This document shows, piece by piece, positions 5,427 to 9,496 of a DNA stretch of 9,496 nucleotides (positions are counted from its first letter, which is position 1; each line of letters starts with the position of its first letter). The stretch is from Planctomycetaceae bacterium (GTDB lineage Bacteria > Planctomycetota > Planctomycetia > Pirellulales > Thermoguttaceae), in NCBI GenBank assembly GCA_031259095.1, contig JAIRLW010000425.1, positions 1 through 9,496 on the forward strand. Reading direction: 5' to 3'. A model generated the notes under the pieces. That model did not search any database and was not told the DNA's origin. It was given only the letters and a program-made list of their open reading frames with translations. The position numbers were made by a program, and so were the translations under genes.

Positions 5427-6584
5427 TTATTTTTTACCGAACAATTCCGCAAGACGCTTTTGGAGTTTCGTACCGCGAATTTCGGTTTCGAGAATTTTGC
5501 CGTCTTTATCAATGAGGAACATTGTCGGAACTCCTTGAATACCGTATATTTTTCCTTGCGGCGGTTGGTTTGCTTTTTCGGTCAACTCTTCCGAAACAAT
5601 TAACCAAGGTAATTTTTCCTCTTCAACCGCATGTTTTGTATCGGCGAGTTTGTCCCAGACATAAACCGAAACAATTTCAAAACCTTTATCGTGATATTGT
5701 TCGTAAGCCTTGAGCATACCGGGGATTTCGCCTTTGCATGGTCCACACCACGACGCGGTGAATTTGACCAAAACATATTTTCCGCGTAATGCGTTCCAGT
5801 TGAAATCTTTATTGTCGAGTGTTTTTCCGTACAATTTCATATCCGAACCCACGCAACGTTGGGCATATCCTTCCAAGCGTTGAATAGTTTCTTTTTTCTT
5901 TTCGTCTGAAATCGTACACTCTGAAGATTGGACAAACGCAATTAATTCTTGGATAGTTTTTGAAACTATTTTAGGATCATTTTTCGACAACGTTTCCGAT
6001 TCGGCGAATTGTACGGCGAGTAGGAGCGGTTCAATTGGTTCAAACGGGATTGGTTGTTTGTTGACCCATTTCTGGAGATTTTTTTTGAGTTGTTCAAATT
6101 TTTCCAGCGTCAACTCGTCATAAAGTTGGCGTAATCCGTTAGCAAATTCCAGAAAACGTTCACCGTTCACGAGCAGCGGGAATTTTCCTTCTTTTTCCAG
6201 TTCACCGATCAAGGTATTCAATTCTTCTTGATATTTTGATTTTTGTTTCGGCGAAGTCTGTAGATCTTTTTGGATTAACGCTTTTAGACCGTCAATTTTA
6301 AATTGATAACCTTTTTCCTGTTCATCATCATTTTTTGCGATTTTAAGAACTTTTTCTCCTCCGGCGATATTGGTTTCGCCAATGGTCTGGAGGAATTTTT
6401 TATACGAATGAACATCTTTGATTTCCGTACTAAGTTTTTGCGTGAACTCTTCGATTTGTGTTTCGACCTGTTCGACAGTTGTTACGTCGTCGAAGGTTGG
6501 GATTTTCCTGATTTCCTCATGGCAAGAAGCGGACGGAATAATCAGGCATACAATGGTCAGCAATGGGAAGATAAAACGGGACAT
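5427..6584 (-). CDS. Exported TlpA-like thiol-disulfide oxidoreductase with N-terminal helical domain
   Basis: 385 residues. An N-terminal signal (MSRFIFPLLTIVCLIIPSASC) ends at C21; SASC is a poor lipobox because Ser is at -3, so either a lipoprotein or a signal-peptidase-I substrate is possible. Residues about 30-245 are charged and mostly helical (EEFTQKLSTEIKDVHSYKKF, later LEKFEQLKKNLQKW) with no recognised domain. Residues about 250-385 form a TlpA/AhpC-like thioredoxin fold: LVKFTASWCGPC with C280 and C283, cis-Pro in GVPT (P353), and FLIDKDGKI. It should reduce or exchange disulfides in the periplasm. Start: ATG 6582-6584 gives a clean signal peptide but no Shine-Dalgarno; the longer frame starts with TTG at 6644 and would add 20 residues, which is less likely. 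Partner and substrate unknown. Confidence 0.87.
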   Translation of the reverse strand: MSRFIFPLLTIVCLIIPSASCHEEIRKIPTFDDVTTVEQVETQIEEFTQKLSTEIKDVHSYKKFLQTIGETNIAGGEKVLKIAKNDDEQEKGYQFKIDGLKALIQKDLQTSPKQKSKYQEELNTLIGELEKEGKFPLLVNGERFLEFANGLRQLYDELTLEKFEQLKKNLQKWVNKQPIPFEPIEPLLLAVQFAESETLSKNDPKIVSKTIQELIAFVQSSECTISDEKKKETIQRLEGYAQRCVGSDMKLYGKTLDNKDFNWNALRGKYVLVKFTASWCGPCKGEIPGMLKAYEQYHDKGFEIVSVYVWDKLADTKHAVEEEKLPWLIVSEELTEKANQPPQGKIYGIQGVPTMFLIDKDGKILETEIRGTKLQKRLAELFGKK

Positions 6585-6631
6585 TGTTATTAAGGGGTTA
6601 AGTGAGAAAAAATAGTAATAAAAATTTGTTC

Positions 6632-6654
6632 GTTGCCGAGGCAATCACGGCAAC
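6632..6654 (-). promoter_or_regulatory. Hairpin in the TlpA-like gene leader
   Basis: GTTGCCG (6632-6638) and CGGCAAC (6648-6654) form a perfect 7-bp stem with a 9-nt loop. On the minus strand it is followed by AACAAATTTTT, a weak terminator form, and lies about 50-70 nt before the ATG. It may act as an attenuator, or end a transcript coming from upstream. Confidence 0.35.
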
Positions 6655-6692
6655 TGTAAATTCCTAGTTTAGTTTTTTACACTATTTTGCTT

Positions 6693-6721
6693 TTAATACA
6701 AGTCCCCCTATAAGCAGTCAA
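6693..6721 (-). promoter_or_regulatory. Candidate housekeeping promoter for the TlpA-like gene
   Basis: Minus-strand TTGACT (6716-6721, five of six to consensus), 17-bp spacer, TATTAA (6693-6698, four of six). Transcription would start near 6686 and give a leader of about 100 nt containing the 6632-6654 hairpin. Confidence 0.4.
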
Positions 6722-6847
6722 GATTATCATGTTTAAAATTGTGTACATAATCAAATGATGTTTTTTGTATCGATTATCATTTCAGTCCCGTTAGGAATCG
6801 TCGAAACTTAACCTTGACAAGTTATTGGCTTTTGTTATTCTTTTGCG

Positions 6848-7141
6848 ATGATAAGAATAGACCTATCTGCTTTACAAAATCGTATAGAAAAAGTGTTTCC
6901 GATGTTGCATGAATATCAGCGTCGCCGTTCCTTGGCGACGGAGGCGAAATCGATTGGTTATGGAGGAGTAAGTATTGTGAGCCGTCTATCGGGATTGTCT
7001 CGTCAACGATTGACCGTTGGCGTGAAGGAACTTTCTCGACCAGAAGCGGTTCTTCCCGAATTGGGTCAGCGCCGCAAGAGCGGCGCGGGTCGCCCATCCG
7101 TTTGGAAATTGTGTCCTGAAATATTAGAGGTACTTAATTGA
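6848..7141 (+). pseudogene. ISAzo13-type ('Rhodopirellula') transposase, N-terminal fragment
   Basis: 97 residues. The block RRRSLATEAKSIGYGGVSIV, then SRLSGLSRQRLTVGVKEL, is the helix-turn-helix start typical of ISAzo13 transposases. The basic linker QRRKSGAGRPSVWKLCPEIL then leads normally into the DDE domain. Here the frame ends at TGA (7139-7141) instead of continuing for several hundred residues. ATG at 6848 lacks a ribosome binding site. It may still make a short DNA-binding peptide, but a decayed gene is the simpler reading. Confidence 0.75.
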
Positions 7142-7226
7142 AGGTTCAGAAACAGATTTTGAAAAAATAAAAATCGAAACTGATAAATTTCACCCAGATT
7201 GGAATGATACATCTGTAAAAGAACTA
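7140..7226 (+). pseudogene. Probable transposase C-terminal remnant
   Basis: A different plus-strand frame, open from 7129 to the TAA at 7293-7295, encodes SETDFEKIKIETDKFHPDWN and further residues. ISAzo13 transposases commonly end in a FHPxWNYTI-like motif close to the terminal repeat; here WNDT replaces WNYT. Its place directly inside the right inverted end supports this. There is no start codon. The junction with the N-terminal fragment near 7130-7142 marks the deletion. Confidence 0.5.
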
Positions 7227-7282
7227 TATAACTTGTCAACTTTATTTTCCGACTCTTCCTTAGGGACAAATTGGGACAAACG

Positions 7283-7317
7283 AATTCGTGGTTAAAAACG
7301 AATTTTTAGAAGTTCCA
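7283..7317. repeat. Repeat copy downstream of the thioredoxin-like lipoprotein gene
   Basis: AATTCGT (7283-7289) pairs with ACGAATT (7298-7304), and TAAAAA (7293-7298) with TTTTTA (7303-7308) around CGAA, followed by GAAGTTCCA. It is the counterpart of 5396-5420. On the minus strand the small stem has a UUCG loop. It may be a decayed copy of a longer palindrome. Confidence 0.45.
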
Positions 7318-7345
7318 CACTAGGATATAAATTTCAATTTCCGGA

Positions 7346-7876
7346 TTATTTTCGGTTGACGGCGCTGGTTTTAATTGCGGTGGATTGGAGCATCACATGC
7401 ATCGGAAGAGCCAGTTGATCCGGCGTCAATTTTCCGGTAAGCCGTTGAAGTTCTTCACCTTGCGACGTCATAAAAAGAATGGTCGGAAATCCTTTGATAC
7501 CAACCGATTGGCAAAAATTAGACTCCTTAGAACCATCAACCCGAATGCAAACAAAACGATTAGAAAGACGTTTCACTTCGTCATCGCGAAATGTCGTTTC
7601 CATCATTCGTTGTGAAGCGTCGGAACTGGGAATAGTGAAAAAAAGAAGCACTAATTTCATTTCTCGTTTCGCCGTTTCAAATCCCAAACGGTAATCATCG
7701 AAAAAAGAAACCAACGCCGTTTCCGAACGGTCTGTCGCCCCGTTATTCGGCAAAATAGAAACAACGTCTGATGATGGCGCGGATTGTTGGAGTTTTACAT
7801 TACAACCCAAAATTCCAATAAATAGCCCCAATATAATGATAGAAAATAATTGTAATCGATTCATTGCGTCCTGCAT
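7346..7876 (-). CDS. Thioredoxin-fold lipoprotein lacking the CxxC motif
   Basis: 176 residues. A hydrophobic start (LFSIIILGLFIGILGC) suggests a lipoprotein modified at C25, although Leu at -2 makes the lipobox imperfect. From about residue 55 it resembles single-domain thioredoxins of the Thioredoxin_7 kind: LVLLFFTIPSSDASQRMMETTF, RFVCIRVDGSKE, then cis-Pro P131 in GIKGFPTILFM and GEELQRLTG. Where relatives have W-C-x-x-C, this protein has S84-S85-D86-A87-S88, so both redox cysteines are replaced by serine. Two other cysteines (C110, C122) are not in the active-site position. It should therefore not act as a classical oxidoreductase; a binding or chaperone role is possible. ATG 7874-7876 has AGAGG 10 nt upstream; an ATG 12 nt later is an alternative. 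Probably monocistronic. Confidence 0.82.
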   Translation of the reverse strand: MQDAMNRLQLFSIIILGLFIGILGCNVKLQQSAPSSDVVSILPNNGATDRSETALVSFFDDYRLGFETAKREMKLVLLFFTIPSSDASQRMMETTFRDDEVKRLSNRFVCIRVDGSKESNFCQSVGIKGFPTILFMTSQGEELQRLTGKLTPDQLALPMHVMLQSTAIKTSAVNRK

Positions 7877-8384
7877 TGAAAAATAACCTCTTTTCTCCGC
7901 TGTATTTACGATAGTTGACGGGATAAGTTTACGACGGCTTCATGCCAACAATAAACAACAATTGTTATACGTAATCGGGGGGAAAGAAGATTGAAAATAA
8001 TGATTTTTTTATTATTTTAGTGGAATTTTTGCTTTTGACACAAATTCTTAAGTAATAATCAGTTAAGAATAGATGTAATTTCAAGGTTTAGTGCATTAAA
8101 ATTGACGTAAGATATTTTGAATTAAGTATTTACGAAATAAAAATGAAAATTTCACTGAAATATTGCCGATTTTTTTATTTCTGTAAAACGAAAAAATCAT
8201 TTTTCTTAAATCAATCGTGATAAATTGCTCTATGGTATAATCTCGTCTGTTTGCGACATTTTTTCCAAATTTTTTCTTTGTGTTCACAAACCGGTATGAT
8301 AAACAATGGTGATTTTTTAAAAATTTATGGAACAATTATTGGAATAAACGATTTTACCCCAATTTTAAAATAATCGGAAATTTT
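7877..8384. other. Gene-free AT-rich spacer
   Basis: About 500 bp with long A/T runs. A 79-codon minus-strand frame (8096-8335) starts at TTG, is rich in Phe, Lys, Asn and Ile as expected from base composition, and shows no ribosome site or domain, so it is not called. A small palindrome AACAATTGTT lies near 7967-7976. No confident promoter, terminator or RNA gene was seen, though the lipoprotein gene's promoter should lie here. Confidence 0.55.
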
Positions 8385-9496
8385 TTAAAAAGATGTTCGG
8401 AGTTTTAAAAACACACAATCAGCAGGATAAGTGCAGTAATTGGGTTGAGTTGATTCATATTTTCGTTCAAACATATACCCAATTTCCAAACCGAGCGTCA
8501 TACCGGAAGCGCAACGCCGTTCACCTCCAAACAACAACTTTAAGTCACGATAATCAATGTTTGCGGCGGTTCCTTGATATTTACTCTTCCATGAACCGCT
8601 GCCAAATTCAAAAGCAACGTAAAGCCAATCCGAAGTATCATTTTCAACCGCCGAATCAAACCAATGAATACGTTGTGCAATCCGCGCGTGCGGAATAACC
8701 AACTCAACACTGATATCTTCATGCGGTTCCCAGATGACCCCCGCGACCGGAAGCCAATTAAAATCGTCATCACGATCCAAATACGCCAAACCTAAAATCA
8801 TTTTCAAATGCGGTTTGCAATTCCAGATGGACATAAAACGCGAGGGAAATCGCAACGATTTATCTCCTTTGACCTTGAAATCGCCGCCGTATTGTACCGT
8901 ACATCCCAAATCAAACGTTAATTTGTTATGAATAACAGGTTTGATCCAACGGAAATCAATACCGGTTGCGTATAAAGTTTTGTTTGTTGTGTAGCCGTTC
9001 ATTTTGGGATCAAAAAATGTTGTCTGAAACGACGGTGTTATAAGAAACGGCGAAACAGGATTGGGTAATAATACTGAAAATGTTGTTGAAAGATCAAGTT
9101 GCGTTAAGCCGAGACCTTTAGAACCGCTATTGCTTGGAGTCCAAAGAACGTTAAAATTTGTTGCGCCTCGATTTTTTCTGTTCGAAATTTGGGACAAATA
9201 ACATTCTCTAGCGGTTTTAGGCGTTAAAGTGAATGTTTTACTGAAATTCGTTTCAATATTATTGTCTGCGATAGAAAAAGCATCAAAGGATTGGTTCAAA
9301 GTAAAAATATTCGCAATGGAAACATTTGTTTGGGCAAACACATTGGCAGATGGAACGGTGCAGAAAGTAACAACAAGAAAAAAATATGGTATTGTTTGCA
9401 GCAGATATTGAACGGAGCAGTTGACGGATAATAAGGTTATAGGCGAATTGGAATCGAGAAGTTCTCTGTTATCCGCTTTTATCTCTTTACCTATTC
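8385..9496 (-). CDS. Outer-membrane beta-barrel protein, DUF6268-like, 5' end beyond the window
   Basis: Predicted outer-membrane barrel of unknown function. Blocks typical of the planctomycete DUF6268 family appear in order: GLGLTQLDLSTTFSVL, ATGIDFRWIKP, LKMILGLAYLDRDDDFNWLP followed by VAGVIWEPHEDISVELVIP and HARIAQRI, DWLYVAFEFGSGSW, YRDLKLLFGGERR and GLEIGYMFERK. It ends in an aromatic residue, FLKLRTSF, as outer-membrane barrels do. The minus frame is open to the right edge (369 codons). The first in-frame GTG (9341) falls inside a signal peptide (IPYFFLVVTFCTVPSANVFA, then QTN), so it cannot be the true start. No ATG occurs upstream in frame within the window; the start is either outside it or a rare codon such as CTG at 9402. 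Whether it transports or scaffolds cannot be told. Confidence 0.83.
   Translation of the reverse strand, partial: IGKEIKADNRELLDSNSPITLLSVNCSVQYLLQTIPYFFLVVTFCTVPSANVFAQTNVSIANIFTLNQSFDAFSIADNNIETNFSKTFTLTPKTARECYLSQISNRKNRGATNFNVLWTPSNSGSKGLGLTQLDLSTTFSVLLPNPVSPFLITPSFQTTFFDPKMNGYTTNKTLYATGIDFRWIKPVIHNKLTFDLGCTVQYGGDFKVKGDKSLRFPSRFMSIWNCKPHLKMILGLAYLDRDDDFNWLPVAGVIWEPHEDISVELVIPHARIAQRIHWFDSAVENDTSDWLYVAFEFGSGSWKSKYQGTAANIDYRDLKLLFGGERRCASGMTLGLEIGYMFERKYESTQPNYCTYPADCVFLKLRTSF

Larger units (their letters stand above)
6814..7239 (+). mobile_element. Internally deleted ISAzo13-family insertion sequence
   Basis: TTGACAAGTTAT at 6814-6825 is the exact reverse complement of ATAACTTGTCAA at 7228-7239, giving 12-bp inverted ends around transposase remnants. 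A full ISAzo13 element is well over 1 kb; this one is 426 bp. It keeps the N-terminal part of the transposase (6848-7141) and what looks like its C-terminal end in another frame (7140-7226), so the middle, including the DDE catalytic core, is gone. It cannot move by itself. The N-terminal part is visibly more GC-rich than the flanks and holds two strong hairpins (6920-6940, 7069-7086). No clear target duplication was found. Confidence 0.7.

Noticed and set aside
8096..8335. 79-codon minus-strand frame in the AT-rich spacer
   Set aside because: TTG start, low-complexity Phe/Lys/Asn/Ile composition, no Shine-Dalgarno and no motif.

Overview
The window most likely comes from an AT-rich member of the Planctomycetes (Planctomycetota). 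Four things point there. The flagellin N-terminus and its insert look planctomycetal. CsrA carries a long C-terminal tail. The last gene encodes an outer-membrane barrel whose LDRDD / LPVAGVIWEP / IPHARIAQRI blocks match a family I know mainly from planctomycetes (DUF6268). There is also a relic of an ISAzo13 ('Rhodopirellula transposase') element. These assignments rest on motif recognition, not on a search.

Layout: every confident gene lies on the minus strand, so the window reads right to left. From right to left: an outer-membrane barrel protein running off the right edge (8385-9496); about 500 bp of AT-rich spacer with no gene; a small thioredoxin-fold lipoprotein whose CxxC has become SxxS (7346-7876); an internally deleted ISAzo13-type element on the plus strand (6814-7239); an exported TlpA-like thiol-disulfide protein with WCGPC (5427-6584); a 102-bp element with perfect 29-bp inverted ends (5275-5376); a five-helix membrane protein fused to a purple-acid-phosphatase-like metallophosphoesterase (3452-5167), followed almost without a gap by ispF (2959-3438); a LolD/MacB-type ABC ATPase with no visible permease (2109-2807); csrA (1388-1741) with its own intrinsic terminator; and flagellin running off the left edge (<1-772).

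The most interesting part is the csrA-flagellin pair. csrA ends in a strong terminator. A sigma28-like promoter follows at 1102-1130, and then a leader of about 320 nt before the flagellin ATG. That leader starts with a hairpin presenting AGGAA in its loop, holds a copy of CAGGGAUGU (the core of the CsrA SELEX consensus), and has another GGA in the Shine-Dalgarno region. This suggests that flagellin mRNA is a direct target of the neighbouring CsrA. That is an inference from sequence and not a demonstrated interaction.

Intergenic DNA is rich in small repeats: TAGTKGA heptamers (which also build the csrA terminator), a GTTAATAGTTA doublet, three copies of a 21-bp repeat, GGGACA runs, and a shared sequence just 3' of both thioredoxin-fold genes.
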